Assembly: GCF_013149805.1 (NCBI RefSeq)
Contig: NZ_JABEZT010000008.1
Location: 114,007-178,006 of the forward strand
Direction: 5' to 3'
From: Isoptericola chiayiensis
Lineage (GTDB): Bacteria > Actinomycetota > Actinomycetes > Actinomycetales > Cellulomonadaceae
DNA: 64,000 nt
Made by a program: the position numbers and the translations under genes
Part shown: one piece after another, positions 31,034 through 38,767 of the stretch
Position numbering within the stretch: the stretch's first letter is position 1
Layout: every line of letters starts with the position of its first letter
The notes under the pieces: model-generated
Database searches by the model: none
Told to the model about the DNA's origin: nothing
Seen by the model: only the letters and a program-made list of their open reading frames with translations

Positions 31034-31058
31034 ACCCCCGGCAACCACCGTGGCGGCC

Positions 31059-33611
31059 TCAGGAATTCCGTGCCGCACCGGACTCCGGTTCGACGACGAC
31101 GTCCGCCGGCGCCTTGTCCGGGCGCCAGCCCCGCCACACGGCGTGCCGCAACCGCGCCTCCGCGCCGTCCGCCCCCACCGACGTCCAGCCGGCGAACCCC
31201 ACCTCGGCGACCCGCTCCGGCGTGGCCCAGCGGGCGTGGCGCGCCTCGACGGCCGGCACGCCCTCGAGGGGCGCGGACGGCACCTCCTGCAGCGCCGCGA
31301 CGACGTCACGCCGGTCACGGTCCCGGAACCCGGTGCCGACCTTGCCCACGTAGCGCCACGTGCCGCCGTCGGGCACCGCCAGCAGCAGCGACCCGGCGGT
31401 CCGGACGTCCTCGCCGGGCGCCCCGGCGTGGAGCGGACGCCAGCCCACCACGACGACCTCCTGCGTCCGGGCGTGCTTGACCTTGAACCAGTCGTGCGAA
31501 CGGCGACCGGGCCGGTACCCGGCGTCGCGCCGCTTCGCCACGACCCCCTCCAGACCGAGGCGCCGCGACTCCGCGAGCGCCTCCGCGAGCGTCCCCTCCA
31601 GCGGCGCCGGGACGTGCACGGGCGGGCGCGGTGACACGACGCCCTCGAGGGTGGCCCGGCGTGCGGTCCAGGGACGGTCGGCGACCGGGCTCCCGGCGAC
31701 CTCGAGCACGTCGAACAGGACCAGGTCGACGGTGACGCGGCGTCGTGCCCGCTCGACGTCGCGAGGCTTGGCCAGGTTCGCGCGCTGCTGCAGGCGGCGG
31801 AAGCTCGGACGCCCCTGCCCGTCCAGCGCCACGATCTCGCCGTCCAGGACCAGCGGCAGGTCCGCGGGCCGGACCATCTCGCCCAGGGCCGCCAGCTCGG
31901 GGAACGTCGGGGTGAGGTCCTGCCCGGACCGGGAGGTCAGCCGGACCTGCGGATCGCCGTCCGGGCCCGCGCTGACCGTCACCACCGCGCGGAAGCCGTC
32001 CCACTTGACCTCGAACGCCCACCGCTCGGGATCGAGGCGGTCGAGCTCTCCGGTCGAGGCCGTCGTGGCCAGCATGGGGCGCGGCGCGCGGCCGGGCGAT
32101 GTCGGCGGCGCGGCCGCCTCGGGCGGCGCGGGGGTGCCGGCGTCGTCGGGCTGGGCCTTGGTGCGGTGGATCAGCCAGGAGTTCGCGTCCTGTCCGTCCC
32201 GGCCGCCGGTGCGGATGAGGGCCAGGCGGCGCGGGCCACGGCGCTCGCTGTGCAGCGTGACGATCACCTCGGCGTCCTCGCGCCACTTCTCGAGCTCGTA
32301 GGTGCCGGCGTCCCAGATGGTGACTTCCCCGGCCCCGTACTCGCCGGCTGGGATCGAGCCCTCGAACGTGCCGTACTCGAGCGGGTGGTCCTCCGTCTGG
32401 ACGGCCAGGTGGTTGCGTCCGGGGTCGGTGGGTTCGCCCTTCGGCAGCGCCCAGCTCACCAGGACTCCCTCGTGCTCGAGCCGGAAGTCCCAGTGCAGGC
32501 GCCGGGCGTGGTGCTCCTGGATGACGAACGACGGCGCGCCGGGCGTCTCCTCGGTGCTGTCGGTGCCGGCGTCGGCCGCTGCGTCGGCGCCCGGGGCGGT
32601 CCTCGCGTCGGATCCGGCCTCGTCCGGGCCGAACGGCTCCGGGGTGCGTCCCGGGTCCCGCTTGGCCCGGTACGTGCCGAGCCGCGTGAACGTCGCCAGC
32701 CGCTGCGGCGTCGGTTCCAGGCGGTCCAGGTGCCCGGCGAGCAGTGGGGCGAGCAGGTCGCCGTCACGCTCGAAGCGCTCCACGACCTCGTCGAGCTCGA
32801 GGTGGCGCAGGTCCGGGTCGTCGAGCTCGTCCCACGTGCGGGGGGCCGCGACCGTAGGGCGCTCGCGGCCGCGGGGGGAGTAGGGCGCGATCGTGGTCTT
32901 GGACTCGTTGTTCTGCGACCAGTCGACGAAGACCTTGCCCTCGCGCAGCGCCCGCTTCATCTCGAACACGACCGTGTCGGGGTGTTCGGCGGCCAGGTGG
33001 CGGGCGAGCTCCTTGGCGACGGCGGAGACGGCGTCGGAGGTGAGCTCGCCGTGCTGCCCGGTGAGGGCGGCGTACAGGTGGATGCCCTTCGAGCCGCTGG
33101 TCACGGGCACGGGCTCGAGGTCCATGCCGACGAGGATGTCGCGGGCGTGGCGGGCGACCTCGGCGCACTCGGGCAGGCCGACGCCCGGACCGGGGTCGAG
33201 GTCGAGCACCAGCCGGTCCGGCGGCAGGGGAGTGCCCGTGCGGCCGAACCGCCACTGCGGCACGTGGATCTCCAGGGTGGCGGTCTGCCCGAGCCAGGTG
33301 AGCGTGGCGAGGTCGTCGACGAGGACGTAGTCGTTGGACGACGACGTGTGCCGGATGGTGCGCCGCGGCACCCAGGCGGGGGTGGAGGCGTCGAGGTTCT
33401 TCTGGAAGAACGGTGTGCTCTCGACGCCGTCGGGCCAGCGCTTGCGGGTGGCCGGGCGGTGCGAGGCGTGCGCCAGCAGGGCGGGGGCCACGCTGGCGAG
33501 GTAGTGCAGGACCTCGCCCTTGGTGGTGGCGGTGGCGGGGTAGAGCACCTTGTCGAGGTTGGACAGCGTCAGCGTGCGGCCCTCGACGGTCACGCGCTGG
33601 GTCCGGCTCAC
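31059..33611 (-). CDS. ligD: Multifunctional ATP-dependent DNA ligase LigD
   Basis: Bacterial NHEJ end-processing ligase, 850 residues, in mycobacterial domain order. Polymerase/primase domain about 1-290 (LVLDLDPGPGVG with the catalytic DxD; VTSGSKGIHLY). Phosphoesterase domain about 358-475 (FVIQEHHARRLHWDFRLEHEG). Ligase domain about 505-840 (EVKWDGFR with the adenylated Lys near 536; LDGEIVALD; EGVVAKRRDAGYRPGRRS; WFKVKH). All three active sites look intact. Minus-strand CACGAT 6 nt before the GTG may be the -10. Its partner ku is 2.1 kb away on the other strand. Confidence 0.95.
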   Translation of the reverse strand: MSRTQRVTVEGRTLTLSNLDKVLYPATATTKGEVLHYLASVAPALLAHASHRPATRKRWPDGVESTPFFQKNLDASTPAWVPRRTIRHTSSSNDYVLVDDLATLTWLGQTATLEIHVPQWRFGRTGTPLPPDRLVLDLDPGPGVGLPECAEVARHARDILVGMDLEPVPVTSGSKGIHLYAALTGQHGELTSDAVSAVAKELARHLAAEHPDTVVFEMKRALREGKVFVDWSQNNESKTTIAPYSPRGRERPTVAAPRTWDELDDPDLRHLELDEVVERFERDGDLLAPLLAGHLDRLEPTPQRLATFTRLGTYRAKRDPGRTPEPFGPDEAGSDARTAPGADAAADAGTDSTEETPGAPSFVIQEHHARRLHWDFRLEHEGVLVSWALPKGEPTDPGRNHLAVQTEDHPLEYGTFEGSIPAGEYGAGEVTIWDAGTYELEKWREDAEVIVTLHSERRGPRRLALIRTGGRDGQDANSWLIHRTKAQPDDAGTPAPPEAAAPPTSPGRAPRPMLATTASTGELDRLDPERWAFEVKWDGFRAVVTVSAGPDGDPQVRLTSRSGQDLTPTFPELAALGEMVRPADLPLVLDGEIVALDGQGRPSFRRLQQRANLAKPRDVERARRRVTVDLVLFDVLEVAGSPVADRPWTARRATLEGVVSPRPPVHVPAPLEGTLAEALAESRRLGLEGVVAKRRDAGYRPGRRSHDWFKVKHARTQEVVVVGWRPLHAGAPGEDVRTAGSLLLAVPDGGTWRYVGKVGTGFRDRDRRDVVAALQEVPSAPLEGVPAVEARHARWATPERVAEVGFAGWTSVGADGAEARLRHAVWRGWRPDKAPADVVVEPESGAARNS

Positions 33612-33647
33612 CCGGCCATCGTGCCGCGGCCGGGTGAGCCGTGCAGG

Positions 33648-35306
33648 TCAGCAGGTCTGGTCGCTGCTGTTCTCCCAGGTGATGTTGCGGACGGTGGTGT
33701 TGGTGCCGCACGGCGACTCGCGCAGGGTGGTGCCGCGCAGCGTCAGGTTCTCGAACGTCACGTCACGCGTGTTCGGGAACTCGCTACGGGCCGCGATGCG
33801 GACGGTCCCCGGCCCGACGATCGTGCCGCCGGCGATGGTGACGCCGTAGCAGTTCTCGATGAGGACCGCGTTGGAACCGGTGTCGGCGATGTCGACGCGG
33901 TCGATGACGGCGCCGCCGGACTGCGAGACGCAGAAGACACCGCGGCCGCCGCCGCGGGCGACGACCTCCCCGACCCGGACGTTGGTCGGGTAGGAGCCGC
34001 CGAGCGACCCGTTGCGGTTGGCCATGCGGAACGCGGCGTAACCGGTCCCGGTGCCGGCGCCCTCGGCGTCGACCCGGCCCACCGTGGCGTTGACCGTGTC
34101 GTTGAGCAGCAGGCCGGAGTAGCCGGTGTCTCGCGCGGTGACGGTGCCGATCGTCAGCCCGTCGACCCCGTAGGTCTCGACGCCGTGATTGGACGTGCCG
34201 GAGACGTAGACGTCGTCGAGGCGGATGTCGCGGGCCTCGCGCACGCTGTCGTCGTCGCGCGAGTCGATGCGGATGCCGAGGCCGCCGGTCAGGCGCAGGT
34301 CGATCTGGCCGAGGTGGACGTCCGAGGAGGTGCGCACCCAGATGCCGAAGTAGGGGTTGCCCGTCAGGGACAGGTGCGGGACGGACACGTCCTGGGCGTG
34401 GCGGATGCGGATCGGGGCGTTGTTCCCGGTGGGCGTGCCGGTGACGTCGATGGTGCCGCAGACCTCCAACGACGTGTGGCTCGGCAGGTCCACCGAGGTG
34501 CCGGCGGACATGGTGCCCGACCCGCGCACGACGACGCGCTCCTGCGAGGTGCGTCCGGCGGTGAGGCCGCCGACGGCGGCGCGCATCGCGGAGGCCAGGT
34601 CACCGCCGGAGTACAGCGTGGTGGAGCCCCGGTGCGCGGTCCACGTCGATCCCGAGCGTGTCACCTCGGTGGTGAAGGTGCCCGTGCCGCACGCGCCGGT
34701 GCCGGCTCCGCTCCCCGCCTCGACGAGGTCCCACACCTGGGACGTGCCCCCGTGGGAGGTGTACTGGCTCAGGCGGCCGCCCGCCGTCGTCGACCAGTCC
34801 CAGACCTCGAGCGCCTTACCACTTCGGCGGTTGACCAGCTGGACCCCGCCGGCGGTGTCCACGGGGCGGAACTGCTGGTTCCAGCCGTCGTTCGCCGTGT
34901 ACTGGCGGATCTCGGCACCGTCGGCGGTGGACCGTTCCCAGACGTCGATCGCCTTGCCGGAGTGCACCGAGACGATGCGGTAGTAGCCGTCGCCCATGTC
35001 CTGGAACCGCCACCGCTGCCACGGGGCGTCGGCGAGCCGGTGCCACTGGATGATCTCGGCGCCGTTCTGCGTCGAGGCGTCGAGCACGTCGGCGGCGAGG
35101 CCGCTGTGCCGGTTGACCAGCACGTACTCGGCGGACGTGTCGATGGTGGCCGCGTGGGCCGGTGCGGCCGCGACGGTGAGGCCGACCGCCCACAGCGCGG
35201 TGGCGGCGAGCGCGGCGAGCGTCCGCCGCAGTCGTGTCGTGCCGGGTGCCCGGTCGGGCGGGTGGGCGCCCGTCGGCGCCTCGGGGGCGGGCTGGATGTC
35301 ACGCAT
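33648..35306 (-). CDS. Secreted RICIN (CBM13) plus beta-helix protein
   Basis: 552 residues. Long signal peptide with LRRTLAALAATALWA and cleavage after APAHA (about residue 52). A ricin-type lectin domain (about 55-185) shows three QxW-like repeats (WQRWRF, WNQQFRP, SQVWDL), suggesting carbohydrate binding. From about 195 to the end is a right-handed parallel beta-helix of repeated short strands (YFGIWVRTSSDVHLGQIDL; NHGVETYGVDGLTIGTVTA; YSGLLLNDTVNATVGRVDA). Beta-helix proteins include polysaccharide lyases and depolymerases; catalytic residues cannot be named. AAGGAG 6 nt before ATG 35306. Confidence 0.85.
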   Translation of the reverse strand: MRDIQPAPEAPTGAHPPDRAPGTTRLRRTLAALAATALWAVGLTVAAAPAHAATIDTSAEYVLVNRHSGLAADVLDASTQNGAEIIQWHRLADAPWQRWRFQDMGDGYYRIVSVHSGKAIDVWERSTADGAEIRQYTANDGWNQQFRPVDTAGGVQLVNRRSGKALEVWDWSTTAGGRLSQYTSHGGTSQVWDLVEAGSGAGTGACGTGTFTTEVTRSGSTWTAHRGSTTLYSGGDLASAMRAAVGGLTAGRTSQERVVVRGSGTMSAGTSVDLPSHTSLEVCGTIDVTGTPTGNNAPIRIRHAQDVSVPHLSLTGNPYFGIWVRTSSDVHLGQIDLRLTGGLGIRIDSRDDDSVREARDIRLDDVYVSGTSNHGVETYGVDGLTIGTVTARDTGYSGLLLNDTVNATVGRVDAEGAGTGTGYAAFRMANRNGSLGGSYPTNVRVGEVVARGGGRGVFCVSQSGGAVIDRVDIADTGSNAVLIENCYGVTIAGGTIVGPGTVRIAARSEFPNTRDVTFENLTLRGTTLRESPCGTNTTVRNITWENSSDQTC

Positions 35307-35373
35307 GGTCTGCTCCTTCGCAGTCACGGGATCCGGCACGGCTCTGCATCGTTGGAAATGCCGTGTGAGCGCC

Positions 35374-35403
35374 AACATAGGGCGTAGTTCGGTCGGGCGA
35401 CAA
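35374..35403 (-). promoter_or_regulatory. Promoter of the RICIN/beta-helix gene
   Basis: Minus strand: TTGTCG (35398-35403), 18-nt spacer, TATGTT (35374-35379), giving a 5' leader of about 60 nt with a proper Shine-Dalgarno sequence, unlike the leaderless pattern of most neighbours. Confidence 0.6.
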
Positions 35404-35435
35404 TCGGTGTATCAGCAGGTGGGATACTCGGCGGC

Positions 35436-35657
35436 GTGGAGATCCCCGTGCTCTGGTCCGTCGTCCTGCTCGTCGCCGCGGTGTGGAACCTGGTGGTGTG
35501 GCCGCAGTTCTGGCGGCGCGTGACCAAGGATCCCCGGGCCCGCGACGACGCCGGCCGGCCGACCCGGTTCTACACGGTGCACGCGGTGCTGGTCGGGGTC
35601 TCGGTGCTGCTCGCGGTGCTGGTGGGTGTGGTCGGGGTGCTCGGCCTGCTCGGCTGA
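35436..35657 (+). CDS. SCO4848-family small membrane protein
   Basis: 73 residues, two membrane helices (VLWSVVLLVAAVWNLVVWPQF and AVLVGVSVLLAVLVGVVGVLG) around a short loop FWRRVTKDPRARDDAGRPTRF. The W-x-K-D-P-R-A motif and length match the uncharacterised actinobacterial SCO4848 family. GTG start; followed 49 bp later by ku on the same strand. Function unknown. Confidence 0.85.
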   Translation: MEIPVLWSVVLLVAAVWNLVVWPQFWRRVTKDPRARDDAGRPTRFYTVHAVLVGVSVLLAVLVGVVGVLGLLG

Positions 35658-35706
35658 GCGGAGCCCTGGGACTGCGCGAGCCCTGCTCCGGCGTCACCAT
35701 GGGGTG

Positions 35707-36552
35707 ATGAGGGCGATCTGGAAGGGTGCCGTGACGTTCGGTCTGGTGAACGTCCCGGTCAAGCTGTACAGCGCCACCGAGGACCACGACGTGCCGCTGC
35801 ACCAGGTGCACGACGCCGACGGCGGACGCATCCGCTACCGGCGCGTGTGCGAGGTGTGCGGCGAGACGGTGCCGTTCGAGCACATCGACAAGTCCTACGA
35901 CGACGGCGAGCAGGTCGTGGTGCTGACCCGGTCCGACCTCGGTGCGCTGCCCGCGGAGTCGGACCGGGAGATCGAGGTGGTCGAGTTCGTCCCGAGCGAC
36001 CAGGTCGACCCCATCCTGTTCGACAAGACCTACTACCTGGAGCCCGACTCGAAGAGCCCGAAGGCGTACGTGCTGCTGCGGCGGACGCTGGAGGAGACCG
36101 AGCGCACGGCGATCGTGAAGTTCGCGCTGCGCCAGCGCACCCGGCTCGCGGCGCTGCGGGTGCGCGACGAGGTCCTGACCCTGCAGACGCTGCTGTGGGC
36201 CGACGAGGTCCGGGAGGCGGAGTTCCCGGCCCTGGACGGCTCGCCGACGGTCAGCGACAAGGAGCTCGCGATGTCGGCCCAGCTCGTGGCGAGCTACGAG
36301 GCGGACTTCGCGCCCGAGGACTACACGGACGACTACCAGGTCCAGCTGCGGCAGCTCATCGACGCCAAGATCGAGCAGGGCGACACCCTCGATCCCGCCG
36401 AGACGTTCGGGGAGGCTGAGGAGTCCGAGGGGGCCGAGGTGGTCGATCTCATGGACGCGCTGCGTCGTTCCGTCGAGTCGTCGAAGGGCTCGAAGGGCTC
36501 GAAGAGCTCCGGGGGCTCGACGTCGAAGAAGTCCACCAAGAAGGCCGGCTGA
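35707..36552 (+). CDS. ku: NHEJ protein Ku
   Basis: Homodimeric DNA-end-binding protein that recruits LigD. MRAIWKGAVTFGLVNVPVKLYSAT is the canonical bacterial Ku N-terminus; the Ku core covers about 1-255 and is followed by a Lys/Ser-rich tail (KGSKGSKSSGG...KKSTKKAG), which in other bacterial Ku proteins contributes to DNA binding. 281 residues. ATG 35707. It ends 3 bp before the convergent TetR stop codon, with no hairpin seen between them. Confidence 0.95.
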   Translation: MRAIWKGAVTFGLVNVPVKLYSATEDHDVPLHQVHDADGGRIRYRRVCEVCGETVPFEHIDKSYDDGEQVVVLTRSDLGALPAESDREIEVVEFVPSDQVDPILFDKTYYLEPDSKSPKAYVLLRRTLEETERTAIVKFALRQRTRLAALRVRDEVLTLQTLLWADEVREAEFPALDGSPTVSDKELAMSAQLVASYEADFAPEDYTDDYQVQLRQLIDAKIEQGDTLDPAETFGEAEESEGAEVVDLMDALRRSVESSKGSKGSKSSGGSTSKKSTKKAG

Positions 36553-36555
36553 CCC

Positions 36556-37086
36556 TCAGGCCGCGGGCGTCGAGCCGAGACGCCGAACCAGCTCGAGCAG
36601 CTCGTCGAGCTCGGGCGGCGCCGCCCCGAGCGACGTGCGGTGGTAGATCCCGTCGCTGAGCAGGACGACGGCGCGGGCCACCGCGGGGTCCCCGACGGCC
36701 TCGGTCACGGCGTCGGTCCAGGCGCGTTCGGCGGTGTCGAGGGCGCCGCGCGCGTGCGGGTAGGCGCCGCGGGCGAGCTCGGCGACGGCCAGGTAGGAGC
36801 GGTCGAACTCGGCGTCGACGTCGGACGAGGTGCGCAGGAGGTACGCGACGGGCCCCTCGGGGGCGGCGCGCATGGTGGCGACGTCGGCGGTGATGAGCTC
36901 GGTGAGGTGCTCCACGAGCCCGTCGACCAGGGCGTCCTTGGACCCGAAGTGGTACAGCAGGCCCCCCTTGGAGACGCCGGCGCGGTCCGCGACGGCGTCG
37001 AGGGTGGCGGCGCGCTCGCCGGTGGTCACGAGGATCTCGGTGAAGGCCGCCAGCACCTTGGCGCGGGCCGCGGGTGGGGGAGGCAT
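36556..37086 (-). CDS. TetR-family repressor of the adjacent exporter
   Basis: 176 residues. N-terminal helix-turn-helix: AATLDAVADRAGVSKGGLLYHFGSKDALV; the rest is a ligand-binding helical domain. Divergent from a DHA2 exporter, with a 22-bp palindrome between them, the classic LfrR/QacR arrangement. TAGGGT lies 6 nt before the ATG on the minus strand (37093-37098), so a leaderless message is predicted. Confidence 0.9.
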   Translation of the reverse strand: MPPPPAARAKVLAAFTEILVTTGERAATLDAVADRAGVSKGGLLYHFGSKDALVDGLVEHLTELITADVATMRAAPEGPVAYLLRTSSDVDAEFDRSYLAVAELARGAYPHARGALDTAERAWTDAVTEAVGDPAVARAVVLLSDGIYHRTSLGAAPPELDELLELVRRLGSTPAA

Positions 37087-37088
37087 GG

Positions 37089-37117
37089 TTGCACCCTACC
37101 GCCGGGCGCGTTACTGT
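37089..37117 (+). promoter_or_regulatory. Promoter of the DHA2 exporter
   Basis: TTGCAC (37089-37094), 17-nt spacer, TACTGT (37112-37117). The -10 overlaps the TetR operator. It shares the intergenic region with the opposite tetR promoter (TAGGGT, 37093-37098). Confidence 0.65.
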
Positions 37118-37135
37118 ACCGTCTGGACGGTTCAG
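37114..37135. promoter_or_regulatory. TetR operator
   Basis: CTGTACCGTC-TG-GACGGTTCAG, an inverted repeat matching at 9 of 10 arm positions. It covers the -10 and start point of the exporter promoter and lies at the -35 distance from the tetR -10 element, so one site could repress both genes. Confidence 0.75.
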
Positions 37136-37188
37136 AAGTTCGGCGCGTCGCGTCGCCCTGGCCGTCCGCCGTGCGAAAGGCCCGCCCC

Positions 37189-38715
37189 ATGGTCCAGCTG
37201 CCCACGGCACCGGGTCCGACGACGGCACGCGCCACCGCGGCACGCCGCTGGGTCGCGCTCGCCGTCCTGATGCTCCCGGTGCTCCTCGTCTCCATCGACA
37301 ACACCGTCCTGTCCTTCGCGCTGCCGCAGATCTCCGCGGCGCTGGCACCCACCGGCACCGAGCTGCTGTGGATCGTCGACGTCTACCCGCTCGTGCTCGC
37401 GGGCCTGCTCGTGCCCATGGGCTCCGTCGCCGACCGCGTCGGCCGTCGGCGTCTCCTGCTCGTCGGCGCGGTGGGGTTCGCCGCCGTCTCGGTGGTCGCG
37501 GCGTTCGCGCCCAGCGCCGAGGCGCTGATCGCCGCCCGAGCCGGCCTGGGCTTCTTCGGCGCCATGCTCATGCCGTCCACGCTGTCCCTGCTGCGCAACA
37601 TCTTCACCGACCGCACCGAGCGACGGCTCGCGATCGCGATCTTCGCCTCCGGCTTCGCGGCGGGCGCCGCCATCGGACCCGTCGTCGGCGGCGTGCTGCT
37701 CGAGCACTACTGGTGGGGCTCGGTGTTCCTGCTCGCGGTGCCCGTCCTCGCCCTGCTGCTGGCGCTGGCACCGGCCTACGTGGCCGAGTCCCGCGACCCC
37801 GCACCCGGACCGATCGACCCCGTCTCGATCGGCCTGGTGATGGTCGCGATGACCACGCTCGTGGCCGGGCTGAAGACCCTCACCAAGGACGACCCGCGTC
37901 TCGCGGCCACGCTGCTCGCCGCCGGGCTGGTCGCCGGCACCCTGTTCGTGCGGCGCCAGCTGCGCCGGCCGGAGCCCATGCTGGACGTGCGGCTGTTCAC
38001 CATCCCCGCCTTCTCGGGCAGTGTCGCGGTCAACCTGCTGTCCGTGTTCTCGCTGGTCGGCTTCGTGTTCTTCGCCTCCCAGGACCTGCAGCTCGTCATC
38101 GGGCTCTCACCCGTGCAGGCCGGGCTCGTCCTGCTGCCCGGGACGGTCGCGATGGTCGTGGCCGGGCTCACCGTCGTGCGGGTGGTGCGCAGGGTGCGGC
38201 CGGCCCGCGTCGTCGCCGCCGGGCTCGCCGTCTCCGCGACGGGCTACCTGCTGACCGCGCTCGTCGCCGGCCGCGGCGAGGCCGTGTGGGTCAGCGTCGC
38301 GTTCGTCGCGCTCTCGCTCGGCATCGGCATGGCCGAGACCATCTCCAACGACCTGATCGTCTCGACCGTCCCGGCCGAGAAGGCCGGTGCCGCCTCGGCG
38401 ATCTCCGAGACCGCCTACGAGGGCGGCTCGGTGCTCGGCACGGCCGTGCTCGGGAGCATCCTGACGGCGTCCTACCAGGCGCACGTCGTGGTGCCCGACG
38501 GCGTCGCCGCGGCCGACGCGGGCGCGGCGGCCGAGACCCTGGGCGGGGCGACGAGCGTCGCCGCCGGTCTGCCCGCCGGGCAGGCCCACGCCCTGCTGGA
38601 GTCGGCGCACGCCGCCTTCGCCGACGGCGTGACGATCACCGCCGGGATCGGCTGCGTCGCCGTGCTGGCGGCGGCCGTCGTGGCGCTCGTCACCCTGCGT
38701 CGCGTCGAGTCCTGA
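37189..38715 (+). CDS. DHA2-family MFS exporter (LfrA/SmvA-like)
   Basis: 508 residues, 14-helix drug/proton antiporter. TM1 LLVSIDNTVLSFALPQISAAL, GSVADRVGRRRLLLVG in loop 2-3, and AIGPVVGGVLLEHYWWGSVF. The SmvA/LfrA group exports quaternary ammonium compounds, dyes and fluoroquinolones; that substrate range is inferred. ATG 37189 with GAAAGG about 8 nt upstream. Controlled by the divergent TetR gene. Confidence 0.88.
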   Translation: MVQLPTAPGPTTARATAARRWVALAVLMLPVLLVSIDNTVLSFALPQISAALAPTGTELLWIVDVYPLVLAGLLVPMGSVADRVGRRRLLLVGAVGFAAVSVVAAFAPSAEALIAARAGLGFFGAMLMPSTLSLLRNIFTDRTERRLAIAIFASGFAAGAAIGPVVGGVLLEHYWWGSVFLLAVPVLALLLALAPAYVAESRDPAPGPIDPVSIGLVMVAMTTLVAGLKTLTKDDPRLAATLLAAGLVAGTLFVRRQLRRPEPMLDVRLFTIPAFSGSVAVNLLSVFSLVGFVFFASQDLQLVIGLSPVQAGLVLLPGTVAMVVAGLTVVRVVRRVRPARVVAAGLAVSATGYLLTALVAGRGEAVWVSVAFVALSLGIGMAETISNDLIVSTVPAEKAGAASAISETAYEGGSVLGTAVLGSILTASYQAHVVVPDGVAAADAGAAAETLGGATSVAAGLPAGQAHALLESAHAAFADGVTITAGIGCVAVLAAAVVALVTLRRVES

Positions 38716-38730
38716 CGAGCGCGGGGCGGG

Positions 38731-38760
38731 TTGGCACCATCCGGACCTTTCGGCAACAGT
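38731..38760 (+). promoter_or_regulatory. Promoter of the metallophosphoesterase gene
   Basis: TTGGCA (38731-38736), 18-nt spacer, AACAGT (38755-38760), 7 nt, ATG 38768. It favours ATG 38768 over the GTG at 38759, which overlaps the -10. Confidence 0.45.
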
Positions 38761-38767
38761 GGACCCG

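Noticed and set aside
32166..35387. 1073-residue open frame on the plus strand across ligD and the beta-helix gene
   Set aside because: Runs antisense through two unrelated well-supported genes; composition is typical of high-GC shadow frames.
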